Below are positions 15,574 to 23,715 of a DNA stretch of 64,000 nucleotides, in pieces. Position 1 is the stretch's first letter. Each line of letters opens with the position of its first letter. The DNA comes from Leptofilum sp965223285. Its GTDB lineage: Bacteria; Chloroflexota; Anaerolineae; Promineifilales; Promineifilaceae. The notes under the pieces were generated by a model, which saw only the letters and a list, made by a program, of their open reading frames with translations, searched no databases and had not been told where the DNA came from. The position numbers were made by a program, and so were the translations under genes. Location of the stretch: NCBI RefSeq assembly GCF_965223285.1, contig NZ_OZ244997.1:5642001-5706000 (forward strand), written 5' to 3'.

Positions 15574-16209
15574 TTATCGGCCGTATTGGATTTGGTAGAT
15601 GGCAATGCCAAAAGCAACGGCGACGTTGAGCGAGTTTTTAATGCCGCTCATCGGCAGGGCAAAGGTGCAATCGGCCAGTTGCTGGATGGCGGGATCGACC
15701 CCGACTTTTTCGTTACCGATGACGAGGAGAATGGGCTGGTTGGATTGTTCTGGAAAAGTAGCGGTGAAGAGGTTAACGGCCGTTTCTCCCTCCTCTAGCA
15801 CCCAAATGCGATACCCGGCTGACTTTAGCTGGGTTACGGCGTGAACACTGTTGCGATGTTGCGTCCAGGGCAGCGCATTTTCTGCGCCCAGCGCAGTTTT
15901 TGCCAGCTTGGGATGGGTTGGTGAGGCGGTGATGCCGCCAAGATGCAGATGCACACCGCCCGCACCGTCGGCGGTGCGCAGGATAGCACCCACGTTGTAC
16001 AAACTGCGAATGTTGTCCAGCAGCAGTTCTAATCGGATAAAGCGGGGGGATGTTTGTAGCGAACGCGTGCCGCTTGCCTGTGGCGTAGCTGCTAGCATGG
16101 TTGGTGTGCCGCAGTGGGGGCAATCTGCACCTGCTGGATTATCTATCGCGACGGGAAAGCGAAACTGGCACGCTGCCGCCGCGCATTGTCGGATTTCATA
16201 CGACTGCAT
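15574..16209 (-). CDS. TrmH/SpoU-family RNA 2'-O-methyltransferase with N-terminal zinc ribbon
   Basis: A 211-aa SPOUT methyltransferase. Residues 1-40 contain paired cysteines (CAAAACQF...CPHCGTP) forming a probable zinc ribbon. The SpoU domain follows: LLDNIRSLYNVGAILRTADGAG (motif 1, with N and R for catalysis), LVIGNEKVGVDPAI (motif 2, with E) and FALPMSGIKNSLNVAVAFGIAIY (motif 3, S-adenosylmethionine knot). It probably methylates a ribose in tRNA or rRNA; the site cannot be assigned. It overlaps the gluconokinase gene by 14 bp and is the last gene of a three-gene operon. Confidence 0.9.
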   Translation of the reverse strand: MQSYEIRQCAAAACQFRFPVAIDNPAGADCPHCGTPTMLAATPQASGTRSLQTSPRFIRLELLLDNIRSLYNVGAILRTADGAGGVHLHLGGITASPTHPKLAKTALGAENALPWTQHRNSVHAVTQLKSAGYRIWVLEEGETAVNLFTATFPEQSNQPILLVIGNEKVGVDPAIQQLADCTFALPMSGIKNSLNVAVAFGIAIYQIQYGR

Positions 16210-16699
16210 CGCTGCTCCGCCTGTTTAGCTCCGCCAAAATATCTAGCACCAAGGTTGTTACCGGGCGGGCCAGGTCCAACACGAGTGCATCGGTGGGTGG
16301 TTCTAACGTGTCGAACTGGCTTTGCAGCAGCGCAGGGGGCATGAAATGATTGCGCTGTGCCATTCGCTGTAAAATCTGGTCATAGCTGCCATGCAGGTGC
16401 ACCAGCAGCACATTTGGCAGATGGCAACCAAGCGTTTGGCGATAGCTGGCTTTGAGCGCAGACGTGGCCAGAACGGCGTCTTGCCCTGCGGCTAGATGCT
16501 CATCAATGAGCTGACGCAGGCTAGCTAGCCAGGGCGCACGGTCGGCGTCAGCCAGTGGGAGGCCCGCAGCCATTTTGGCAACATTTTCTGGCGGGTGATA
16601 GTCGTCGCCATCGAAGAACGGCCGTTGCCATGCCTTTGCCAATGCTTCCCCCACCGTACTTTTGCCGCAGCCAGACACACCCATCAAAATCACAATCAT
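16196..16699 (-). CDS. gntK: Gluconokinase, GntK-type (ATP:D-gluconate 6-phosphotransferase)
   Basis: A 167-aa P-loop carbohydrate kinase: Walker A GVSGCGKSTVG at residues ~7-17, the substrate segment FFDGDDYHPPENVAKMAAGLPLADADRAPWL near 30-60, and LLVHLHGSYDQILQRMAQRNHFMPPALLQSQFDTLEPP at 100-140 (lid and specificity region). It converts gluconate to 6-phosphogluconate. The ATG at 16699 overlaps the stop of the upstream acetyltransferase (ATGA) and has AAAGGTGGG upstream; a longer in-frame extension would lie wholly within that gene. Confidence 0.92.
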   Translation of the reverse strand: MIVILMGVSGCGKSTVGEALAKAWQRPFFDGDDYHPPENVAKMAAGLPLADADRAPWLASLRQLIDEHLAAGQDAVLATSALKASYRQTLGCHLPNVLLVHLHGSYDQILQRMAQRNHFMPPALLQSQFDTLEPPTDALVLDLARPVTTLVLDILAELNRRSSDAVV

Positions 16700-17202
16700 G
16701 CGAGACCCACCTTTTGGCTGCGCCGCTCCATGAATAATACGTCCCGCCAACGGTCGTACTGCTGCCCTAGCTTCTCCCGCCGCCCCACAATCCGAAAACC
16801 GCACTTTTCGTGCAGCTTAACGCTGGCTTCATTTTCCGGGAAGATGCTGGCTTGCAGCATCCAGATGCCTGCCGCTTCCGAGCTATCCACCAGTGCTTGC
16901 AGCAGCCGCTTGCCTACGCCCTGCCCCCACACCGTTGGCGCCACGTAAACGCTTACCTCGGCCACACCCGCATAGACGCAGCGGCTGGAAACCGGGCTGA
17001 GGGCCGCCCAGCCTACAATCTCGCCACCCTCGGATTGGGCAACGAAACGGCCGTTTGGCAAATGGCTGCTATCCCACGCTTCCCAGGTAGGCACATCGGT
17101 TTCAAACGTGGCTTCGCCGGTGGCAATCCCGTCGGCGTAGATTTGGGCAACGGCCGTCCAATCGTCTGCAGTCATTTCCTGAATTGTGATATTCGTTGAC
17201 AT
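16696..17202 (-). CDS. GNAT-family N-acetyltransferase, phosphinothricin acetyltransferase-like
   Basis: A 168-aa GNAT. It has ATFETDVPTWEAWDSSH near residue 30, characteristic of Pat/Bar-type enzymes, then YAGVAEVSVYVAPTVWGQGVGKRLLQALVD (acetyl-CoA binding, Q/GxxGxG/A) and ENEASVKLHEKCGFRIVGRREKLGQQYDRWRD. Relatives acetylate phosphinothricin, methionine sulfoximine or similar compounds; the real substrate is uncertain. It is the first gene of the gntK/trmH-like operon, with AGGTGA 4 nt before the ATG, and is divergent from the dikinase gene. Confidence 0.88.
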   Translation of the reverse strand: MSTNITIQEMTADDWTAVAQIYADGIATGEATFETDVPTWEAWDSSHLPNGRFVAQSEGGEIVGWAALSPVSSRCVYAGVAEVSVYVAPTVWGQGVGKRLLQALVDSSEAAGIWMLQASIFPENEASVKLHEKCGFRIVGRREKLGQQYDRWRDVLFMERRSQKVGLA

Positions 17203-17273
17203 CGTTCACCTGAACTTTTGAAATTGTCGAGACATGACTATAACGCAGACAGTCGAACATCATCAAAAAATGA

Positions 17274-17299
17274 GACAATTTGGGTTAGCCAAATTTGTC
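17274..17299. promoter_or_regulatory. Imperfect inverted repeat in the divergent acetyltransferase/dikinase gap
   Basis: GACAATTTGG and CCAAATTTGTC pair with a one-base bulge around GTTAG. The 243-nt gap (17203-17445) is AT-rich and must contain divergent promoters, but I could not pick convincing -35/-10 pairs. This inverted repeat is the only clear structure in it. Confidence 0.35.
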
Positions 17300-17445
17300 A
17301 CATTTGTGTACTAAATTTTCTTTGCATTTGCAATGATTTATTCAATAATGTCACAAGAGGTGGCAGGATTCTCCCCGTATCTGCCACTTTATCCACTTCC
17401 AAATTGTTCAACTCAATTTCAATAATTCAGATCGAGGAGAAGACA

Positions 17446-20142
17446 ATGTTATATCAGCAAAGGGATCACAAATGGGTTTACCTTTTTACAGAAGGACGCA
17501 CTGAGATGAAAGCGTTGCTTGGTGGCAAGGGTGCCAACGTCGCCGAGATGACGCAGGCAGGCCTGCCAGTGCCGCCTGGTTTTACCATAACAACCGAGGC
17601 ATGTAACGCTTACACTCAATATGAAAATCAATTCCCAGAGGGGATGTGGTCTCAGGCGCAGACAGCACTCGCCCAAGTGGAGGCCGACACTGGAAAACAG
17701 TTTGGCGGCAACCAAAATCCGCTGCTGGTATCGGTGCGATCCGGGGCTGCTATCTCCATGCCCGGCATGATGGATACGGTACTCAATTTGGGCCTCAATG
17801 ACGAAACTGTGGAGGGGTTGGCACAGTTTACCGAAAATCGCCGTTTTGCCCTGGATGCGTATCGCCGATTTATTGCCATGTTTGGCAACATTGTTATGAA
17901 AGTTCCGCATGAGAAGTTTAGCCGAGCCTTGGAACGGTTTAAGCTGCAAACGGATTCTGGACGCGACACGGACCTCGGTGAAGATCATTTGGATGAACTG
18001 ATCAACGTTTATAAACGGATTATTTTTACGGACAGGCATGGTGATGAGTTCCCGCAAGATCCGTTCGAGCAGTTGCGAATGGCCATTGCGGCCGTTTTCG
18101 ATTCCTGGAATACGCGACGGGCCGTTGAATATCGTCGTATCCACCGCATTCCTGATGATTTGGGAACGGCCGTAAATGTGCAGGTAATGGTTTTTGGCAA
18201 CATGGGGTGGGGTAGCGGTACAGGCGTGGCTTTCACTCGGAATCCATCCAATGGCGACAAGGAAGTTTTTGGGGAATATTTGCTCAATGCCCAGGGGGAA
18301 GATGTGGTGGCTGGCCTGCGCACGCCCAAATCGATTCATGAGATGGTCAACGAACTGCCTGAATCTTACCAACAGCTTATGGGCATTATTCAACGTTTAG
18401 AAGCGCATTACCGCGACATGCAAGATATTGAATTTACCATTGAGCAAGGCAAACTTTGGATTTTGCAGACGCGCACGGGCAAGCGCACGGGGGCCGCCGC
18501 GGTCACTATCGCGGTGGATATGGTGGATGAGGGGGTGATTGATCGGGAAACGGCCGTGCTGCGCGTAGAGGCCAATCAACTGGATCAACTCCTGCACCCC
18601 ACCATCGATCCAGATGCTGATGCCACAGTGGTTGCTACCGGCTTGCCAGCCAGCCCAGGTGCGGCCACGGGCATCGTGGTGCTCACGCCCGACGATGCGC
18701 TTGTGTACAGCGAACAAGGCCATCCGATTATTCTTGTCCGCCACGAAACCAGCCCGGATGATTTTCACGGCATGGCGGTGGCCGAGGCGATTCTGACGGC
18801 ACGTGGTGGGATGACCTCTCATGCGGCCGTTGTGGCTCGCGGCATGGGCACCCCCTGCATTGTTGGTGCGGATGCCATCCAAATAAGCGAAGAAGAGGGC
18901 TATTTTTATACCAAAGAGCACAAGGTGCGGCGGGGTGACTGGATCACCATTGATGGGTCCACAGGGTCGGTGCTGCTGGGGCAGGTGGCTACCAAACAGC
19001 CAGAGCTTGGTGACCATTACCTGACGCTCATGGGCTGGGCAGATGGCATGCGCCAGCTCGGCGTGCGGGCCAATGCGGATACCGGTCACGACGCCAGCGT
19101 CGCCCGCAATTTCGGGGCAGAAGGCATCGGCCTTTGCCGGACTGAGCATATGTTCTTTGGCGACGACCGTTTGGCCATTATGCGTGAAATGATTTTGGCA
19201 GAAGATTTGGCGGCGCGGCAAGTGGCTCTGGAAAAACTGCTGCCCATTCAGCGGCATGACTTCCTGGAAATATTCAAAGCAATGGATGGTTTGCCCGTTA
19301 CCATTCGCCTGCTGGACCCGCCGCTTCATGAATTTCTCCCTAATTTTGAGGAGTTACAAGTTGAGCTGTACGAGCTAAAGCTGAAGACGCAGCAAGCCGA
19401 CACGTTTGCCAAAATAGATCAGTTGTTGCACCAAATTTGGGAAAAAGAGCAGCTTTTACACCGCGTGGAGCAGCTGCGGGAGGCGAATCCTATGTTGGGG
19501 CATCGGGGGTGTCGTTTGGGGCTGCTGTATCCAGAAGTAACCGAAATGCAGACGCGGGCAGTTATGGAAGCAGCCTGCGAGGCGCAGGCTCAAAACATCG
19601 CTGTTCAGCCTGAAATTATGATTCCCCTGGTGTCGGCAGAAACGGAATTGAGACATCAGCGTGCGGTGGTTGAACGTGTGGCGGAGGCCGTGCTAGGAAC
19701 TTACGGCATGAAGCTGGATTATCACATTGGCACGATGATTGAACTGCCCCGGGCTGCCCTTATGGCCGACCGAATTGCTGAACATGCAGACTTCTTTAGT
19801 TTTGGCACAAATGATTTGACGCAAACAACGTTTGGCTTAAGCCGAGATGACAGCGGCCGTTTCCTTTCCCATTACGTCACCGAGAAGCTGCTTACGGACG
19901 ATCCGTTCCAGGTGCTAGATCAAAATGGCGTTGGGCAACTGGTGCAGTTAGGGGTTGAGCGTGGCCGCCAAACTAAACCAGCGCTAAAAGTAGGTATTTG
20001 TGGGGAGCATGGTGGTGAACCGCGCAGTATTGCCTTCTGCCAAGAGGTTGGGCTGAATTATGTGAGCTGCTCGCCGTACCGGGTGCCTATTGCCCGCTTG
20101 GCAGCGGCGCAGGCGGCACTCAGGCAACAAAAGTCTGCCTAA
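17446..20142 (+). CDS. ppdK: Pyruvate, phosphate dikinase
   Basis: An 898-aa enzyme of standard length that interconverts pyruvate + ATP + Pi and phosphoenolpyruvate + AMP + PPi. The N-terminal ATP-grasp half begins KALLGGKGANVAEMTQAGLPVPPGFTI and has SVRSGAAISMPGMMDTVLNLG. The central phosphohistidine domain is GGMTSHAAVVARGMGTPCIVG (His459). The C-terminal PEP/pyruvate TIM barrel carries FFSFGTNDLTQTTFG and KVGICGEHGGEP with the proton-donor Cys852. The ATG at 17446 follows GAGGAG by 6 nt. With the membrane pyrophosphatase and acetyl-CoA synthetase of this window it suggests a pyrophosphate-conscious, reversible glycolysis. Its TAA stop lies inside the target duplication of the IS701 element. 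Confidence 0.97.
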   Translation: MLYQQRDHKWVYLFTEGRTEMKALLGGKGANVAEMTQAGLPVPPGFTITTEACNAYTQYENQFPEGMWSQAQTALAQVEADTGKQFGGNQNPLLVSVRSGAAISMPGMMDTVLNLGLNDETVEGLAQFTENRRFALDAYRRFIAMFGNIVMKVPHEKFSRALERFKLQTDSGRDTDLGEDHLDELINVYKRIIFTDRHGDEFPQDPFEQLRMAIAAVFDSWNTRRAVEYRRIHRIPDDLGTAVNVQVMVFGNMGWGSGTGVAFTRNPSNGDKEVFGEYLLNAQGEDVVAGLRTPKSIHEMVNELPESYQQLMGIIQRLEAHYRDMQDIEFTIEQGKLWILQTRTGKRTGAAAVTIAVDMVDEGVIDRETAVLRVEANQLDQLLHPTIDPDADATVVATGLPASPGAATGIVVLTPDDALVYSEQGHPIILVRHETSPDDFHGMAVAEAILTARGGMTSHAAVVARGMGTPCIVGADAIQISEEEGYFYTKEHKVRRGDWITIDGSTGSVLLGQVATKQPELGDHYLTLMGWADGMRQLGVRANADTGHDASVARNFGAEGIGLCRTEHMFFGDDRLAIMREMILAEDLAARQVALEKLLPIQRHDFLEIFKAMDGLPVTIRLLDPPLHEFLPNFEELQVELYELKLKTQQADTFAKIDQLLHQIWEKEQLLHRVEQLREANPMLGHRGCRLGLLYPEVTEMQTRAVMEAACEAQAQNIAVQPEIMIPLVSAETELRHQRAVVERVAEAVLGTYGMKLDYHIGTMIELPRAALMADRIAEHADFFSFGTNDLTQTTFGLSRDDSGRFLSHYVTEKLLTDDPFQVLDQNGVGQLVQLGVERGRQTKPALKVGICGEHGGEPRSIAFCQEVGLNYVSCSPYRVPIARLAAAQAALRQQKSA
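20139..20142. repeat. Target-site duplication CTAA (left)
   Basis: CTAA here and at 21620-21623 flank the insertion element directly. It fits the YTAR target preference of the IS701 family. The TAA is also the dikinase stop codon. Confidence 0.85.
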
Positions 20143-21619
20143 TTTGACAATGTTAAATTAGGCTCGTGAGAGCCAATATCAGTAAAATTTGAAAATGGAA
20201 AAGAAAAAACTTCACGGTTAGCCCAGTGGGGGCTAAATGAAGCAGCTATCGATAAATTGGGTGAGCGGCTTGACCAGTATCATGAACGTTATCGTTATTG
20301 GATGAAAACCAAGACACGCGATACCAGTGAATATGGCTATCATTACCTGAGTGGCTTGTTACGAATGGAGAGCAACCGGCATATCAGCGGGATTGCCCGT
20401 GTAGCGGGAATCCCCGAACAAAATCTGCAACAATTCATCGCCGATTCACCTTGGGCCGGGAACGATTTGATCGCCGTCCTGCAACAAGATATCAGCAGTT
20501 TGCCCCACTACCAGCAAGGCAGTGTCCTCATTGCTGATGAAAGTGCAGAGGAGAAGGCCGGTGATGGCAGCGCCGGCAGCAGTCGGCAGCACAATGGTCG
20601 CCTGGGAAAAGTTGACATGAGTCAGGTGGGTGTGTTTTTGGCCTTGGCCAAAGATGGCTACCGCACCTGGATTGATGGCGAACTGTACTTGCCAGAAAAA
20701 TGGTTCACCCCGGCCTATGCGCGGCGACGCAACAAGCTAGCCATCCCCGCTGACCGGGAATTTCAGACCAAGATCGAACTGGTACTGGTCATGGTCAAGC
20801 GGGTCCTGGCCAATGGCGTCGCCTTTGACGCCTTTGACTGCGACAGCTTGTATGGCCGCAGCCACTGGTTGCGGGCTGAATTAGACCAGCTGTCCATCCA
20901 ATACTTTGCCGATATTCCCTGCAACTTGTCGCTTTATCTGGAGAAACCTCAGGTCATCCGGGAACCAAAGCGCAAGCATGTCCAAATTACTGTGTTAGGC
21001 AGTCAGACCACACCTGAACAACTGGCATCGGCGTTCTCATTCACCGCCATCACCCTTCGTCCACATGAACGGGGCCATCTCACTGCCCAATTTGCCCGGC
21101 AACGGGTGTGGACCGTCAGTGAAGAGGGAAGTTGCCGCCAGGAATGGCTGCTGATCCGCCGCGCCAACGGTAAAGTTACTTATTCACTGAGCAATGCCCC
21201 GGCTGATATTCCTCTGGAGACAATGGCCCGGCACAAGTCGCATCGCTACTTCATCGAACGGGCCCATCAGGACGCCAAATCGGAGTTGGGGTGGGATGAA
21301 TTTCAGGCCCAGAAGTACCCTGCCTGGGTTCACCATCTCGCCTTGACCATCATGGCCAGTGCCTTCATCACCGAAACCTTGCTCGAGTGGACGGAGGCAT
21401 ATCCTCGTGACCCGGCTTTGTTGGCTGCCTACGAAACGGATACTTTGCCCAATTTATCGATTGTTAACGTTCGTACCTTGCTACGAGCCGCGTTGCCGTT
21501 GCCGCAGTTGTCGTCACGCCAGGCGGCTGAATTGGTTGTCAAACACTTGGATAATCGTACTCGCTCACGAAAGTCACGGCTTAGAAAGGCTCGTGGCCCG
21601 TGAATCTAACATTGTCAAA
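20143..21619 (+). mobile_element. Intact IS701-family insertion sequence
   Basis: A 1477-bp element. The ends are inverted repeats: TTTGACAATGTTAAATT on the left (20143-20159) and TTTGACAATGTTAGATT on the inverted right end (21603-21619), with one mismatch in 17. The flanks carry 4-bp duplications CTAA. One full-length transposase gene lies inside. A small hairpin (GGCTCGTGAGAGCC, 20161-20174) lies just within the left end. No ACGGCCGT palindrome occurs in it, unlike the surrounding host DNA, which supports recent foreign origin. Confidence 0.93.
20257..21603 (+). CDS. IS701-family DDE transposase
   Basis: A 448-aa transposase. Likely catalytic residues lie in VLIADESAEEKAG (first Asp, ~residue 93), FDAFDCDSLYG (second Asp, ~190) and RYFIERAHQDAKSELGWDEFQAQKYPAWVHH (Glu, ~335), the last being the YREK-like signature area of IS4/IS701-type enzymes. 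The TTG at 20257 is the first usable start codon in frame; no ribosome site is obvious and the frame stays open 5' to 20070, so the true start may differ. The 3' end reaches into the right inverted repeat. Confidence 0.9.
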   Translation: MGERLDQYHERYRYWMKTKTRDTSEYGYHYLSGLLRMESNRHISGIARVAGIPEQNLQQFIADSPWAGNDLIAVLQQDISSLPHYQQGSVLIADESAEEKAGDGSAGSSRQHNGRLGKVDMSQVGVFLALAKDGYRTWIDGELYLPEKWFTPAYARRRNKLAIPADREFQTKIELVLVMVKRVLANGVAFDAFDCDSLYGRSHWLRAELDQLSIQYFADIPCNLSLYLEKPQVIREPKRKHVQITVLGSQTTPEQLASAFSFTAITLRPHERGHLTAQFARQRVWTVSEEGSCRQEWLLIRRANGKVTYSLSNAPADIPLETMARHKSHRYFIERAHQDAKSELGWDEFQAQKYPAWVHHLALTIMASAFITETLLEWTEAYPRDPALLAAYETDTLPNLSIVNVRTLLRAALPLPQLSSRQAAELVVKHLDNRTRSRKSRLRKARGP

Positions 21620-21623
21620 CTAA
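21620..21623. repeat. Target-site duplication CTAA (right)
   Basis: Matches the left copy at 20139-20142. Joining the flanks restores ...GCCTAAGTACC..., so the original dikinase stop codon was already TAA. Confidence 0.85.
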
Positions 21624-21638
21624 GTACCTGAAATATTG

Positions 21639-21656
21639 GCCACAGAGTTCACAGAG
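21639..21656. repeat. Family A half-element
   Basis: GCCACAGAGTTCACAGAG, followed by a GGCTTAGAGG tail as in other copies. It was originally directly downstream of the dikinase gene before the insertion. Confidence 0.65.
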
Positions 21657-21718
21657 GGCTTAGAGGCGAAGGTTCATTGCTCAGATTTCTCTTTTTCCGC
21701 GGAAAGAAAGTGCGGCTA

Positions 21719-22270
21719 CTAGGAGTTGTAATAGAAGGCACCAGGGAAATCGTCGGTTACTTCTTTTTTCTTGCCGCTCCATTCGTGGATGTTGATGCGG
21801 TAAACGGCCGTTCGCTTCAACTCTTCTGGGGTAATGCCGCGGTAATCCTGGTCTGGTTTCAGGTGCGGCGCATATTTGTCTAGCAGCAGTTGCAGGCCGT
21901 GCTGGGCTTCGGCGGGGTCGGTGATGGTCACGGCCGTACCAAACACAGTCACGCCACTGTACTCCACACTAAACTCTAACGCCTCTTTGGCAGGCAGCAG
22001 ACGGCCCATCTCAAAAATGGTGAAGCAAATCTTGGTTTCTTGGGCCAGATTGGCCGGGGTGCGCCCCACGCGGGCGGTGTGCATGTAGATGGCGTGGGCT
22101 GCTTCGTCGTAGGCGTACAAATTGCTGTTCAAAAATGGCTGGTCGCCCTGATTGAAGGCCAAAACGCCTACGGGAGCGCGGTGCAGCAACTCTCGAATCC
22201 ACGCTTCATCGGCCACAGCACGGTCGCTGCGGCGCACTTCGGTATTAGCTAGATTGGTGTAATCTTTCAT
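21719..22270 (-). CDS. Pyridoxamine 5'-phosphate oxidase-family FMN-binding protein
   Basis: A 183-aa split-barrel flavin protein resembling nitroimidazole-resistance (NimA-like) and PNPOx-family proteins: VRRSDRAVADEAWIRELLHRAPVGVLAFNQGDQPFLNSNLYAYDEAAHAIYMHTARVGRTPANL, then KICFTIFEMGRLLPAKEALEFSVEYSGVTVFGTA and a C-terminal RTAVYRINIHEWSGKKK. It probably binds FMN or F420 and reduces an unidentified small molecule, or has a heme-degrading relative. GGAGC lies 3 nt before the ATG. It stands alone between two repeat-filled gaps. Confidence 0.85.
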   Translation of the reverse strand: MKDYTNLANTEVRRSDRAVADEAWIRELLHRAPVGVLAFNQGDQPFLNSNLYAYDEAAHAIYMHTARVGRTPANLAQETKICFTIFEMGRLLPAKEALEFSVEYSGVTVFGTAVTITDPAEAQHGLQLLLDKYAPHLKPDQDYRGITPEELKRTAVYRINIHEWSGKKKEVTDDFPGAFYYNS

Positions 22271-22290
22271 GGTTGCTCCAATTTATTTTT

Positions 22291-22308
22291 GCCACAGAGG
22301 GCACAGAG
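22291..22308. repeat. Family A half-element
   Basis: GCCACAGAGGGCACAGAG followed by a TTCCTAAAGG tail, upstream of the PNPOx-like gene and directly abutting a family B element. Confidence 0.65.
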
Positions 22309-22332
22309 TTCCTAAAGGATTTTGCATGACCA

Positions 22333-22380
22333 AGATTTCGCAGATTGAGCAGATAAAAATTGGGTAAATCTGCGTAATCT
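22333..22380. repeat. Family B hairpin repeat
   Basis: AGATTTCGCAGATT (22333-22346) pairs with AATCTGCGTAATCT (22367-22380), with one mismatch. It lies between the PhzF-like gene and the PNPOx-like gene; the two repeat families sit side by side here. Confidence 0.65.
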
Positions 22381-22393
22381 TTGATGAATCATT

Positions 22394-23278
22394 TTAGATA
22401 GTTAACTGACCTGTCATGACGGTAACGGCCGTACCGCCCACTTTTACCGTCTCAATATTGTCTGGTGGGCCGATGATTTCCACTTGGGCCTGACCGGGTC
22501 GGTTCATCCAGTGACCCTGTTCGGCAATGAAAGTGGGTTTGGTGAGCAGACGATGGTGCCACAAATAAGCCGCCATGCCGCCCGTGGCCGATCCCGTGAA
22601 CGGGTCTTCCGCCAGATCAGGGGCGAAACCAAGATGGCGCGCAAACGTATCGCCTTGCTTTGTTGCCCCCTCTAAGCAAAACAGATGAGGTCCAAAAAAG
22701 CCTGTTCGCTTTTGGAATGGCTGATAGCTGCTTTCCAGCCGAACTCGGCGCAATGTTTCCAAATTCCGCACGGGAATCATCAGCTGTGGTGTGCCGGTGC
22801 TAACGATTTGGGGCAGGGCGTTCGGTAAGCAGTCAGATGCCTGCAAGCCAAAGTGGGGCATGACAATTTCTGGCGAGAGCTTCACGCCAAATTCGGGTTT
22901 CTTTTGGTTCATCACCACGCGCACGGCCGTTTCCGCCTGATACAGTTCGATGGGAATTGACCCCACTTGCAGTTCAAGGGAGATTTTCGTGTAATCACCC
23001 TGTAGCTGAATCTGCCCGGTTTCAACCAAAGCGTGCAGGGTGGCAATGGTGGGATGGCCTGCCAGGGGGATTTCCTCAGCAGGCGTAAAATAACGCGCCC
23101 GCACGTCGGCGACTTCTGATTTAAGCACAAACGCCGTTTCCGACAGATTCATCTCTTTGGCGATGGCGAGCATCTGGTCGGGGGTTAAATCGTCTGCTTC
23201 AAAAATGATGGCGCAGGGATTCCCGGCCAACGGCCGTTCCGTAAACGCATCAACCTGCATAAAAGGGTAGGTAGGCAT
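22394..23278 (-). CDS. PhzF-family isomerase/epimerase
   Basis: A 294-aa protein of the PhzF / diaminopimelate-epimerase fold. Landmarks are the N-terminal MQVDAFTERPLAGNPCAIIFEADDL, EMNLSETAFVL with the conserved Glu near residue 46, YFTPAEEIPLAGHPTIATLHAL, and RHLGFAPDLAEDPFTGSATGGMAAYL near 220. Members isomerise trans-2,3-dihydro-3-hydroxyanthranilate or unknown metabolites; no phenazine genes are nearby, so a housekeeping role is more likely. AGAGGAAG lies just before the ATG at 23278; the longer in-frame start would reach into a family A repeat. Confidence 0.9.
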   Translation of the reverse strand: MPTYPFMQVDAFTERPLAGNPCAIIFEADDLTPDQMLAIAKEMNLSETAFVLKSEVADVRARYFTPAEEIPLAGHPTIATLHALVETGQIQLQGDYTKISLELQVGSIPIELYQAETAVRVVMNQKKPEFGVKLSPEIVMPHFGLQASDCLPNALPQIVSTGTPQLMIPVRNLETLRRVRLESSYQPFQKRTGFFGPHLFCLEGATKQGDTFARHLGFAPDLAEDPFTGSATGGMAAYLWHHRLLTKPTFIAEQGHWMNRPGQAQVEIIGPPDNIETVKVGGTAVTVMTGQLTI

Positions 23279-23291
23279 TTTCTTCCTCTTT

Positions 23292-23358
23292 GCCACAAAG
23301 AGCACAGAGATTTTTGAGGGCTTGGCTCATTTTCTGTACGTTCTTTGTACTCTTTGGC
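23292..23358. repeat. Family A hairpin repeat (variant)
   Basis: GCCACAAAGAGCACAGAG (23292-23309) opposes CTTTGTACTCTTTGGC (23343-23358). The stem is a GCCACAAAG variant of the family. The right end touches the stop codon of the cupin gene. Confidence 0.6.
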
Positions 23359-23687
23359 TAATTTGTTGGCCCGGTCTCGGCTGGTGCGAAGAAAACCAGA
23401 ATTTTGAGTTCTTCGGTAATGGAATGGAATTTGTGTGGCACATGGGCGGCTACAAAGACAATGCTGCCCGGCTGCACCGGCTGGGTTTCGTCCCCCACGT
23501 CAATTTGCCCTCGGCCATTGACAATGTAATACACTTCGTCTTCGTCGTGTGGTTGCTGCGGGTCCGTGCCGCCTGCGGGCAGCACATACAATCCCAGGCT
23601 CATCGTTTCTTTGCGCAAAAATTCAAGGTACAGTTTTTTGCCTGCTGCTTGTTCGGCAATGAGTTGTTCAATCGTAAACGCTTCCAT
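23358..23687 (-). CDS. Cupin domain protein
   Basis: A 109-aa single cupin: GTDPQQPHDEDEVYYIVNGRGQIDVGDE at residues ~40-67 gives motif 1 (His-x-Asp-Glu-x-Glu metal ligands), and PGSIVFVAAHVPHKFHSI gives motif 2 with the fourth His. Proteins of this type bind a metal and act as isomerases, dioxygenases or sensors; nothing identifies the ligand. It is downstream of the MOSC gene with 28 nt between, probably one transcript. Confidence 0.85.
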   Translation of the reverse strand: MEAFTIEQLIAEQAAGKKLYLEFLRKETMSLGLYVLPAGGTDPQQPHDEDEVYYIVNGRGQIDVGDETQPVQPGSIVFVAAHVPHKFHSITEELKILVFFAPAETGPTN

Positions 23688-23715
23688 CGGTGAAATCCTT
23701 TTGCAAATTACCCAA

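Noticed and set aside
17449..19329. Long antisense frames opposite ppdK
   Set aside because: The plus-strand dikinase is full-length with all catalytic motifs, and the antisense frames lack starts with ribosome sites and any family signature.
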